Below the pieces are notes generated by a model, which was not told the origin of the DNA, did no database searches, and saw only the letters and a program-made list of their open reading frames with translations. From the NCBI GenBank assembly GCA_964592125.1, contig CAZQBV010000110.1, forward strand, positions 1 through 7,222: 7,222 bases of DNA. The letters run 5' to 3'. Source of the stretch: UBA5399 sp964592125. Lineage in GTDB: Bacteria > Bacillota > Clostridia > Christensenellales > Christensenellaceae. This document shows positions 1-5,242 of the stretch, one piece after another (position 1 is the stretch's first letter; each line of letters begins with the position of its first letter). Position numbers and translations under genes: made by a program.

Positions 1-66
1 TGGGCTGGTGATGTCGTGGTGGTTGCTAAAGATTGTGTTGTTTTAGAGGCAGATGGTGGGATGTGA
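1..66 (+). CDS. C-terminal end of an upstream gene (partial)
   Basis: Frame 1 is open from the first base to a TGA at 64-66 and gives 21 residues with coding-like texture, containing the run GDVVVVAKDCVVLEADGG. The other two + frames close early in this stretch. The family cannot be told from so little. In phages with this capsid gene order, the gene before the scaffold is usually the portal or a minor head/morphogenesis protein, so that is the contextual guess only. The following codons in the same frame (AGA TAG) close again at once, so this is a real end rather than a short gap between open stretches. Confidence 0.4.
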   Translation, partial: WAGDVVVVAKDCVVLEADGGM

Positions 67-124
67 AGATAGCGAATGGTGTGGTGCAACTGTGCCTTCT
101 GCGGCAAAGTACAGAACATGCCCA

Positions 125-153
125 TTGACAATTGTTGCTAAATAACCTAGAAT
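125..153 (+). promoter_or_regulatory. Sigma-A type promoter
   Basis: A perfect -35 TTGACA (125-130) is followed by exactly 17 nt and a -10 TAGAAT (148-153, five of six matches to TATAAT). The predicted start is near 160, so the transcript would run toward the small gene at 430 through a leader of about 270 nt. A housekeeping promoter is unusual inside a late structural module but is typical of independently expressed accessory genes in prophages. Confidence 0.6.
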
Positions 154-160
154 AAAAATA

Positions 161-175
161 CAGGGCGCAGCCCTG
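161..175 (+). promoter_or_regulatory. Short GC-rich hairpin at the predicted transcript start
   Basis: CAGGGC, GCA, GCCCTG forms a perfect 6-bp stem with a 3-nt loop, beginning right at the start predicted from the promoter at 125-153. No T-run follows, so it is not an intrinsic terminator. It could protect the 5' end of the message or serve as an operator. That role is inferred from position only. Confidence 0.3.
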
Positions 176-429
176 CAACGGTATGAATATAATGCGCGGC
201 AGGCCGGAGTGTTGCAGCACCCCGACCCTGCTGTAGAAGGTGAATAAGCACCACAACGCAACCCTATTGGGCACCGCGCCACTTGATTATATCAATTTTT
301 ACCAGCGGTCACAAGAGGGGCAGAAAATATTAGCAAACAGTATGCGTATGAGGATAAGATTCTTTCATGCGTTTTTTTATATTATGCGGGGCTTTACTTC
401 CTGTGAGAATATTGCAAGGAGGCCACCAT

Positions 430-630
430 ATGAAAACAGAGCCGGAAGAAGACTTTCCCGAGGGATGGGGAGATGCGGAAGAAGACGCATTGTTTGACAA
501 GCTGGACGGATTCGTGCAGCGAAACAGGCAAAACATTTGCAGTGTTAGCCCCGAAGTGGTTGCGCAAAACTCTTTTATAGAAGGGTTTATAGCTGGCTAT
601 GCATACTGTGGCGGCAAGCACGGAAAGTGA
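430..630 (+). CDS. Small acidic protein of unknown function
   Basis: This encodes 66 residues. The start is fixed by a full AAGGAGG at 416-422, seven nt before ATG 430. The frame extends upstream to an ATG at 367, but that extension lacks such a site. The N-terminal half is strongly acidic (EPEEDFPEGWGDAEEDALFDK) and the C-terminal part holds a short aliphatic/aromatic stretch, SFIEGFIAGYAY, ending in a basic GGKHGK tail. It has no signal peptide or transmembrane segment. Small phage proteins with a C-terminal 'FIxGFxxG' type helix are common in Firmicutes prophages (DUF6809-like proteins come to mind), but the match is too short to assign. It lies 200 nt before the Abi-alpha gene and could be its companion, perhaps an acidic partner or regulator. 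No function can be read from the sequence. Confidence 0.6.
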   Translation: MKTEPEEDFPEGWGDAEEDALFDKLDGFVQRNRQNICSVSPEVVAQNSFIEGFIAGYAYCGGKHGK

Positions 631-661
631 CTATATAGGGTTAAATACGCTAAAATAGTGC

Positions 662-690
662 TTGGATTTTGCAGTGGGCTGGGGTATACT
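662..690 (+). promoter_or_regulatory. Promoter upstream of the Abi-alpha gene
   Basis: -35 TTGGAT (662-667), 17-nt spacer, -10 TATACT (685-690): one mismatch in the -10 and two in the -35. The predicted start is near 697, giving a leader of about 135 nt before ATG 831. An ATG at 695 would be nearly leaderless and is probably not used. This promoter would let the AT-rich gene be expressed in the lysogen independently of phage late transcription. Confidence 0.5.
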
Positions 691-746
691 GAATATGAAA
701 ATAGAATACATAACTGTAAAATACTACAAAAATGAGGAATTGAATT

Positions 747-809
747 ATGAAGACAGTAGGGTGCTTAGTGTAGTTGGTGCTGCTGTTTGCGGCGGTCGCT
801 GCGGGTTAA
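747..809 (+). pseudogene. Signal-peptide-like fragment broken by a stop codon
   Basis: ATG 747 follows GAGG (734-737) at normal spacing and starts MKTVGCLV, then hits TAG at 771. The same frame continues LVLLFAAVAAG to TAA at 807. Ignoring the stop, this is a basic N-terminus followed by a hydrophobic core and small residues, as in a secretory or lipoprotein signal peptide. Nothing downstream continues it. It may be the remains of a gene cut by the insertion of the next gene, or chance. A + frame at 695-814 (39 codons) covers the same bases and is equally short. Confidence 0.25.
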
Positions 810-830
810 TGTAAAAGTGAGGGAAAAATT

Positions 831-1754
831 ATGAATGATCCCATAGAAGTTTCGAAGACTATTATCGAAGCTGCGAAAATATCAAAAGAAGTAGTTCCAG
901 AAACTGTTGAACAGGTGGATGGTATTTTAGCAACAGTAATTGGGTGGTTTAATCAAGTGATACTTCACCCAGTTAAAAAAGCAAATTTGACGTACAAATA
1001 TAAATTAGAGTCTTTTGAGAATGATTTGAAGAATAAAATTATTCAAATACCCGTTGAAAAACAATGTGAGCCCAAGTTATATATGGCTGGCCCAATTTTG
1101 GAAGCATTAAGATATACAATAGATGAAAAAGAATTACGTGAAATGTATCTTAATTTATTGGCATCTTCTATGGATATTGATAAAGCAGCACATCCTTCAT
1201 TTGCGAACACAATATCGCTCATGAGCCCGCTTGATGCAAAAATTTTGGAACAAATTGCATATATAACAAAATATGGACAATCAATTATTGCAATAAATCC
1301 TGATATTTTTGTAATACGTGAGGATGGCAATGATGAACGGATTCCCCTTGGGCTAAGGAGTAAACCAAAATGGATTCCTTATTTAGAAGTTCCACTCCAT
1401 AGACAATTTAAGATAGAAGCGAATGGCGATGAAATATCAGATAGTATAGAGCGACTAGCTTCGTTTAATCTCATAAAATGTAACTGTGGAAAATGTGTAG
1501 AAGATGGTAATGGAGGAATGGATGAATATATTTTATTTGACGAAACGGGAAAAAAAGAGTTTGATTTTTTGGCAATTTATGAAGAACTGAATGCTAGATT
1601 ACAATTTTTCATGCGTAGCTTGATAGAAGAAAGTAGAGTAGGAATTGAAGTAAACTATATTAAAAGTTCTATTGTTCTTGGTGAATATGGGAGGCAATTT
1701 ATTAATTGCTGCGTGGATGTTGGAGAAAGAATAAAATTTACAATAAAAGATTAG
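831..1754 (+). CDS. DUF4393 / Abi-alpha family protein, probable phage-defence cargo
   Basis: 307 residues with ribosome binding site GTGAGGG seven nt before the ATG. The hallmarks of the DUF4393 (Abi_alpha) family are visible: a long helical N-terminus ending in a charged K-rich helix (about 50-75), an IPVE..EP segment (73-81), then EALRYTIDEKELREMYLNLL with ASSMD (91-115), HPSF (121-124), the SPLDAKILEQI block (132-142), and a C-terminal GEYGRQFINCCV (284-295). No catalytic motif is recognisable and the biochemical activity of the family is not established. The family name reflects a link to abortive infection, and a role in superinfection exclusion is inferred here. No obvious transmembrane segment; it is likely cytosolic. 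The gene is plainly more AT-rich, with many ATA/AAA/TTA codons, than the capsid genes, which points to separate acquisition. A CNCGKC cluster (217-222) followed by a Gly-rich stretch sits in the variable middle region and may bind metal. Confidence 0.8.
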   Translation: MNDPIEVSKTIIEAAKISKEVVPETVEQVDGILATVIGWFNQVILHPVKKANLTYKYKLESFENDLKNKIIQIPVEKQCEPKLYMAGPILEALRYTIDEKELREMYLNLLASSMDIDKAAHPSFANTISLMSPLDAKILEQIAYITKYGQSIIAINPDIFVIREDGNDERIPLGLRSKPKWIPYLEVPLHRQFKIEANGDEISDSIERLASFNLIKCNCGKCVEDGNGGMDEYILFDETGKKEFDFLAIYEELNARLQFFMRSLIEESRVGIEVNYIKSSIVLGEYGRQFINCCVDVGERIKFTIKD

Positions 1755-1760
1755 GATATC

Positions 1761-1804
1761 GATGTTATCTCGTTAGAACGCTAAGAGCCCAAAAGAGTAA
1801 CATC
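1761..1804 (+). repeat. Imperfect inverted repeat after the Abi-alpha gene
   Basis: GATGTTA (1761-1767) pairs with TAACATC (1798-1804). With one bulged T, CTC (1769-1771) continues the stem with GAG (1795-1797), giving about ten pairs. A smaller TTAG/CTAA stem lies inside. There is no T-run, so it is not a classical terminator. It starts seven nt after the stop codon and could stabilise the 3' end of the message. Confidence 0.35.
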
Positions 1805-1842
1805 TAGCAAATCAAATTGAACAATATAATATATTGGAGAAC

Positions 1843-1882
1843 TTGACATGTTTCGAAAAAAATTATAACTACAATAGTTATA
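1843..1882 (+). promoter_or_regulatory. Possible promoter with overlapping dyad
   Basis: TTGACA (1843-1848) is a perfect -35 match. The best -10 candidates are TATAAC (1864-1869, 15-nt spacer) or TAACTA (1866-1871, 17-nt spacer), both imperfect. A dyad TATAACT-ACAAT-AGTTATA (1864-1882) covers the -10 region and a second one, CAATAT-AAT-ATATTG (1822-1836), lies just upstream. The arrangement resembles an operator-controlled promoter, but in such AT-rich sequence it could be chance. Confidence 0.3.
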
Positions 1883-1951
1883 TTATAACGATGAGTTAAC
1901 AGCTAGGTCAATTTTATCTGAAAGACTTAATGAAGCTCAGAGAATAATAGC
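1848..1951 (+). pseudogene. Broken remnant of a small gene
   Basis: ATG 1848 has a GGAGA-type site (1836-1840) at normal distance and encodes MFRKKL before TAA 1866. The same frame hits TAG at 1875, then stays open with a natural-looking helical segment, NDELTARSILSERLNEAQRI (1887-1946), continuing IATAGSN until it runs into the terminator at 1952-1983. The composition of that segment looks coding, while the start region is full of stops. The parent family is not recognisable. It may be a second cargo gene that decayed, or the original phage gene displaced by the insertion. Confidence 0.3.
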
Positions 1952-1983
1952 AACCGCTGGTTCAAATGTACGGCGGTTTTTTT
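1952..1983 (+). terminator. Rho-independent terminator
   Basis: AACCGC (1952-1957) pairs with GCGGTT (1973-1978) around a 15-nt loop, and the T-tract runs without a break through 1983. A second T-run follows at 1990-1996. It would stop transcripts coming from the promoters at 125 and 662 before the scaffold gene. The capsid genes downstream would then need read-through, antitermination, or their own promoter, which I could not identify in 1984-2085. Confidence 0.65.
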
Positions 1984-2085
1984 GTGCCCTTTTTTTGAGA
2001 TGCACAAAGTGCAGGAGACTGAGGAATTTCCCCTGTAAAAAGGGAGTTCAAATAGATATAGCCGACGGGCTTTAAATGGGAGGCA

Positions 2086-2619
2086 ATGATGTTGGAAAAC
2101 AAATTGGTACGCGGAACTGGCAGGAAAGAAGAGGACGAGATGCAGCAGCAGGAACAGGGACAGGCGTATGGCGACGGCCCAAAAACGGGAGAAGGTGGCA
2201 CAAAGAACGAGGCGCAGAAAATAGCAGACGCTATGCTGGCAAAAAAGCTGAAAGGCATGCCCAGCAAAGAGGAAGTGGCCGAGTGGCAGCAGTGGAAGGA
2301 AGGCCAGCAAATGGATGCGGGCGCAGACCCACAGCAAAAAGCCACAGAGGAAGCTACACTGCAAATAATGAAATTGCAGCAGGAAGCGGAAGCGAAACTG
2401 GCAGGTATTGATGCGGGCATTGGCCTGGAGCATTTGGATGATGCGGTGATACTGGCCATAGCGTACGCGGCACAAGGCGTGACCGTGCAGCAAGCGATGT
2501 TGGACGTGGCAGAGCGGAACCCCTATTGGAAAACGAGTGTTGCCAATTTGCCAAACTTAGGCGGCAACCCGGCAGAAACCAAGGAAACCGCACGAAAACA
2601 GCCACCAGTGATTATTTGA
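2086..2619 (+). CDS. Phage capsid scaffold-like protein
   Basis: 177 residues, directly before the major capsid gene, which is the standard place for a scaffold. The TGGGAGG at 2077-2083 is two nt from ATG 2086 and five from ATG 2089, so 2089 may be the true start. ATG 2140 (MQQQEQ) is a further option. The N-terminus is Gln/Gly-rich and low-complexity. Residues about 41-75 (EAQKIADAMLAKKLKGMPSK, then EEVAEWQQWKEGQQ) resemble the middle of DUF4355-type phage scaffolds. A second helical stretch, ATEEATLQIMKLQQEAEAKL, spans 87-106. The end is NPYWKTSVANLPNLGGNP plus a basic tail, comparable to the capsid-binding C-terminus of scaffolds. Highly charged, helical, Cys-free composition supports the role. 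It would guide procapsid assembly and then leave the shell. The fold assignment is by context and partial resemblance. Confidence 0.65.
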   Translation: MMLENKLVRGTGRKEEDEMQQQEQGQAYGDGPKTGEGGTKNEAQKIADAMLAKKLKGMPSKEEVAEWQQWKEGQQMDAGADPQQKATEEATLQIMKLQQEAEAKLAGIDAGIGLEHLDDAVILAIAYAAQGVTVQQAMLDVAERNPYWKTSVANLPNLGGNPAETKETARKQPPVII

Positions 2620-2660
2620 CAACGTAACAACAAAAAACAGGAAAAAAGGAGAAAGAGAAT

Positions 2661-3497
2661 ATGGCAAGAATAGAAAGCTTGAGCGTATTGCTGGACCCAA
2701 GCGGCAAGGATTACCTTGCGGAGCTTTACGGAAAAGTGATAGAAAACATTCAGAAGGCTACGGTTTCTTCCGCAATGAAGAATGTAGACCTTTCGGGCAG
2801 CCCAGAGGCGGGCACAGTGGAGGCGAAGCGTTTTGTGAACGCGGCAAGCAAAAACTACGGCACGGCACGGGCGGCAAACAAGGGTGACGCACTGCGGGCA
2901 AAACCCGTGACAGTGGCAATTGACAAGAACAAGGAAATAGTGGAAGAGCTGGAGGACAAGGACGCGGCATTTTATGGCGTGGAAGGACTGCTGGCACACA
3001 GGGCGCAAAACCACGTGATGACAATGACACGTGAACTGGAGCGTTCGTTCTTTGCGGAAGCGGTGGCCGAGGGCACAGCCTTTACATCGGCAGAAACAGA
3101 TGCGGCAAAACTGCTGGAAGCGGCAATTCAACAATTGGAAAGCACTCAAAATGACTATGTGGATGGTGTTTCCCGCGATATGATTCATGTGGTGGCAAGC
3201 CCCATGTTCTATGGAAAGATACGCGACTTTGTAGACCGCACTGCCAATAATGGCAATGTGGATACCGCGGCAGAAAGCATTACCACATTCCACGGTGTGA
3301 ATATTTATTCCTCTGTGTATTTGCCGGCGGGCACAGATTTTGTGATTATGGCGCAGGGCGCTGTGGCACAGCCTGTTCGCCCAAAACCCTATGCGGCAGA
3401 AAAAATACCGCTGAGTGAAGCCTATGCAGTGGAGTTGTTTTTCTACTACGGCACAAAGGCAGTAACCCCGGATTTGATTTTCTATAAAGAAGCATAG
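2661..3497 (+). CDS. Major capsid protein, HK97-fold type
   Basis: 278 residues with AAAGGAG (2645-2651) nine nt before ATG. The size and pattern fit the HK97-fold capsid proteins of Firmicutes siphoviruses that use a separate scaffold. The helical N-arm covers about 1-40. A segment GSPEAGTVEAKRFVNAASKN (46-65) precedes YGTARAANKGDAL (66-78), which would fall in the extended loop region. A long acidic/hydrophobic spine helix (about 88-140) includes VEELEDKDAAFYG, then a helix at 145-163. The C-terminal domain has the strands VVASP (177-181), VNIYSSVYLP (213-222) and FVIMAQGAVAQP (227-238). The last residues, ELFFYYGTKAVTPDLIFYKE (258-277), are very characteristic of this family. No N-terminal protease or propeptide region is visible. 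It forms the icosahedral shell. A 345-codon antisense frame across it is a shadow. Confidence 0.88.
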   Translation: MARIESLSVLLDPSGKDYLAELYGKVIENIQKATVSSAMKNVDLSGSPEAGTVEAKRFVNAASKNYGTARAANKGDALRAKPVTVAIDKNKEIVEELEDKDAAFYGVEGLLAHRAQNHVMTMTRELERSFFAEAVAEGTAFTSAETDAAKLLEAAIQQLESTQNDYVDGVSRDMIHVVASPMFYGKIRDFVDRTANNGNVDTAAESITTFHGVNIYSSVYLPAGTDFVIMAQGAVAQPVRPKPYAAEKIPLSEAYAVELFFYYGTKAVTPDLIFYKEA

Positions 3498-3510
3498 CGG
3501 AGGAAACAAG

Positions 3511-3642
3511 ATGAAGACATACAGGGATAAAAGGACAGGCAATCTGCTGAAAACAGACAACCCGGTGGTGATGGAACAATACGAAAAGCTGCCGGAGCGG
3601 TACGAAAGTGTGCAGAAAAAGCAGCCGCCGAAAGGAAAGTAA
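3511..3642 (+). CDS. Small protein between capsid and connector genes
   Basis: 43 residues, starting 13 nt after the capsid stop codon with GGAGG (3499-3503) seven nt before ATG. Sequence features are MKTYRDKRTGNLLKTDNPVV, MEQYEKLPERYE, and a basic KKQPPKGK tail. Small basic proteins with a 'TGN..KT.N..VM.QYEK.P.RYE' pattern are often found at exactly this position in Firmicutes phages. They may be head decoration or assembly factors, but their function is not known to me. The strong ribosome binding site and tight spacing make it a real gene. It ends four nt before the next start. Confidence 0.75.
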   Translation: MKTYRDKRTGNLLKTDNPVVMEQYEKLPERYESVQKKQPPKGK

Positions 3643-3646
3643 CAGT

Positions 3647-4138
3647 ATGGCTATTGTAGTGGGAAAAGACAGCTATGTGAGTGTGGAGCAGGCCAATGCC
3701 GCAGTTGCGATGCACTGCCCGATGCAGGATGCGGCGCGACTGTGCTGGGAAGCCCTGGATGCGCTGGACAAAGAGGTGTATTTGCGGCGGGCGGCAATGG
3801 CGATGAACGGCCTGATATACCGCGGCGTGAAAAAAGACCCTATGCAGCCGATGGCTTTCCCCCGACAAATGATGGGAAGAGCCGACAGTGAGGAGAGCTG
3901 TGAAACGCCCGGGGTGATTTGCATGGCGCAGGCGCTGGAGGCGCTGGAGCTGGCCTGCCCGGGGGAGGACAGCATGCTGCGGCAAACAAGAACCGGAGCG
4001 GTGACGGCCTATTCCATTGGGCATTTGAGCGAACAGCTGGCGCTGGCAAGGCCGGACAGCCTAGAGGCGACGATTGCCAGCAAGGCGGCACAAAAATTGA
4101 TTGAGCCCTATGTGTGCGGTGGATTTGAAACGCGGTGA
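3647..4138 (+). CDS. Head-tail connector, DnaT-like domain
   Basis: 163 residues from ATG 3647. The only upstream purine-rich site is AAAGGA (3631-3636), inside the previous gene's end, which suggests translational coupling. The opening VVGKDSYVSVEQANAAVAMH (4-23), followed by ALDALDKEVYLRRAAMAMNG (36-55) and the PMQPMAFPRQ motif (65-74), matches the pattern of phage proteins annotated as 'putative DnaT-like ssDNA-binding protein'. In phages these are head-tail adaptors of the HK97 gp6/SPP1 gp15 type. The later helices (VICMAQALEALELACPG, 90-106) and the end KAAQKLIEPYVCGGF (147-160) are also typical. It should form the ring under the portal. The DNA-binding name is probably historical rather than functional here. 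An upstream extension of this frame to 3608 overlaps the small gene and is not used. Confidence 0.75.
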   Translation: MAIVVGKDSYVSVEQANAAVAMHCPMQDAARLCWEALDALDKEVYLRRAAMAMNGLIYRGVKKDPMQPMAFPRQMMGRADSEESCETPGVICMAQALEALELACPGEDSMLRQTRTGAVTAYSIGHLSEQLALARPDSLEATIASKAAQKLIEPYVCGGFETR

Positions 4139-4188
4139 CACGCGGGAAAAACCGAAAGCGAAACGGGCGGTAACGGAGGGACTTTGTG

Positions 4189-4485
4189 ATGTATGAACAA
4201 CGGATGAAGCTGTACCTAAACGACAGTGTGAATTGGGAACGAAAGAGTGGACAGGATGCTTATGCACAGCCAACCTATAGCGAAGGTATCGCAATTGCGG
4301 CAAGAAAAGAACGCAAAGCAAGGATGGTGCGTGACAGCCTGGGCAATGAAGTAGTTTCGGACACCACTGTGTTTTGCCAAGCGGGTGTGGAGCCACAGGA
4401 CAAACTGGATGGCACCACGGTGCTGGCAGTGATGAATATGTTGGACAAACACTGTGACCTGATTGGCGTGGAGGTGTACCTGTGA
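4189..4485 (+). CDS. Minor capsid / head closure protein (Minor_capsid_1-like)
   Basis: 98 residues. GGAGGG (4175-4180) is eight nt before ATG 4189. A GTG three nt earlier keeps the frame but is less well placed. The body has YAQPTYSEGIAIAARKERKA (25-44), then RMVRDSLGNEVVSDTTVFCQ (45-64), a DKLDG turn (71-75), and a final strand LIGVEVYL (91-98). That is the layout of small beta-rich Minor_capsid_1 family proteins, comparable in position to the SPP1 gp16 stopper. It would seal DNA in the filled head at the neck. Its stop overlaps the next start in TGATG, so the two are likely translated together. Homology is by pattern and gene order rather than by a search. Confidence 0.72.
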   Translation: MYEQRMKLYLNDSVNWERKSGQDAYAQPTYSEGIAIAARKERKARMVRDSLGNEVVSDTTVFCQAGVEPQDKLDGTTVLAVMNMLDKHCDLIGVEVYL

Positions 4486-4832
4486 TGGGTGCGGGCTTTG
4501 TGTGGCGGGGCGATGCTGTGGCGCAGGCGGTGGCAAACGAGATGAAAACCGAGCTGCTGCAGATAGCGGAAGACCTGAAAACACGATCTGTAAGCGAAGC
4601 GCCAACAGAAACGGGTGCATTGCGCATGAATTGCACAGTGGACAGCAGCGAAATAGACAGTGGAAGGGTGCAGGTGGGATATAGCCTGCCCTATGCCATG
4701 ACGCAGCACGAAGACCTGAGCCTAAATCACACACAGGGAAAAGCAAAGTTTTTGGAAGATCCGTTTAACGAAAATGTGGGCGAGTATGTGCAGCGACTGG
4801 GCGCTGCCGCCAGAAGGGGGATGAAGAAATGA
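4485..4832 (+). CDS. Minor capsid / tail completion protein (Minor_capsid_2-like)
   Basis: 115 residues. ATG 4485 overlaps the previous stop by one base, with GGAGG at 4470-4474. A GTG at 4482 is the alternative. It has an N-terminal amphipathic helix (about 12-37, VAQAVANEMKTELLQIAEDL), then APTETGALRMNCTV (42-55), VGYSLPYAMTQHEDLSLNHT (66-85), and QGKAKFLEDPFNENV (86-100). The 'P.ETGALR ... PYA ... HE ... AKFLE.P' signature is shared by the Minor_capsid_2 and HK97 gp10 families of tail completion proteins. It would sit at the head-tail junction. Its frame ends inside the next start codon (ATGA), which indicates coupling. Confidence 0.8.
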   Translation: MGAGFVWRGDAVAQAVANEMKTELLQIAEDLKTRSVSEAPTETGALRMNCTVDSSEIDSGRVQVGYSLPYAMTQHEDLSLNHTQGKAKFLEDPFNENVGEYVQRLGAAARRGMKK

Positions 4833-5242
4833 TGCTGGAAGACATAGGGCAATACCTACAGCAAAAAGGGCTGGGGACGCTGGGGAAAGACATCTTTTTG
4901 GGGATGCTGCCCAGCGCGCCGGATAGCTGTGTGGCACTGTTTGAATACCAAGGGCAGATGGGAAACCAACTGGCAGGACTACAGACACCTGGGCTGCAAG
5001 TGGTGTGCCGGGCAAAGAACAACTACCCCCAGGCACGCGGCAAGCTGCAGGCGATATACGATGTGTTGAGCCGAGTGGGATTTGAAGAGGATGAGCAGGA
5101 CGCACCGGGAATTGTGATGAATGGTTCCCAATATTTCAGGATAGCGCCTGCATTGAGTGGCATTGTGCCATTGGGTGTGGATGAGACCGGAAGGGTGCGG
5201 ATTGCGCAGAATTTTTATGTGACCAGCAGTGATGGAGCATAA
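4829..5242 (+). CDS. Minor capsid / tail terminator protein (Minor_capsid_3-like)
   Basis: 137 residues. ATG 4829 overlaps the preceding stop as ATGA, with AGAAGGGGG (4812-4820) upstream; ATG 4832 is the alternative. An N-terminal helix, MMLEDIGQYLQQKGLGTLGK, leads to DIFLGMLPSAPDSCVALFEY (21-40) and a strand LQVVCRAKNNYPQARGKLQA (56-75) followed by a helix (IYDVLSRVG). The end is the strand IAQNFYVTSSDG (125-136). This two-layer alpha/beta layout, with 'LP..PD.c..lfEY' near residue 30 and a final 'v.qNFyv' strand, matches the Minor_capsid_3 / SPP1 gp17-like terminator proteins that cap the tail tube. In related phages the tail tube gene usually follows closely. Here it is separated by almost 500 nt. 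Confidence 0.78.
   Translation: MMLEDIGQYLQQKGLGTLGKDIFLGMLPSAPDSCVALFEYQGQMGNQLAGLQTPGLQVVCRAKNNYPQARGKLQAIYDVLSRVGFEEDEQDAPGIVMNGSQYFRIAPALSGIVPLGVDETGRVRIAQNFYVTSSDGA

Larger units (their letters stand above)
67..429. other. Leader region without a convincing gene
   Basis: This 363-nt stretch holds the promoter at 125-153, a GC-rich hairpin at 161-175, and only weak reading frames. One is a 21-residue Cys-rich peptide (76-141, with the motif CNCAFC), which has no well-spaced ribosome binding site. Another is a start-less + frame at 146-247 ending in a TAA that overlaps a GTG at 240. The GTG frame runs to 497, but its last third is only a shadow of the better-supported gene at 430. The texture suggests decayed coding sequence or a long 5' leader. 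Confidence 0.4.

Noticed and set aside
76..141. 21-residue Cys-rich peptide with CNCAFC motif
   Set aside because: Too short, no properly spaced ribosome binding site, and the promoter at 125-153 overlaps its end.
43..282. Minus-strand frames of about 80 codons near the window start
   Set aside because: Cys/Ala/His-rich composition with no recognisable domain; the + strand promoter lies across them.
240..497. GTG-initiated 85-codon + frame
   Set aside because: No usable ribosome binding site; its last third is an Arg-rich shadow of the gene at 430-630. The early part (TLLGTAPLDYINFYQRSQEG) looks somewhat coding, so it may be gene debris.
1761..1804. Integron attC-like site
   Set aside because: The inverted repeat has the size range of a small recombination site, but no RYYYAAC/GTTRRRY core pair is present.
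1927..2493. 188- and 165-codon minus-strand frames opposite the scaffold gene
   Set aside because: Phe/Leu/Cys/Ser-rich shadow composition; the + strand frame has scaffold-like features and correct gene order.
2523..3560. 345-codon minus-strand frame opposite the major capsid gene
   Set aside because: It is rich in Cys and His, as antisense shadows of GC-rich coding sequence are, and it lies over a clear capsid gene on the + strand with a good ribosome binding site.
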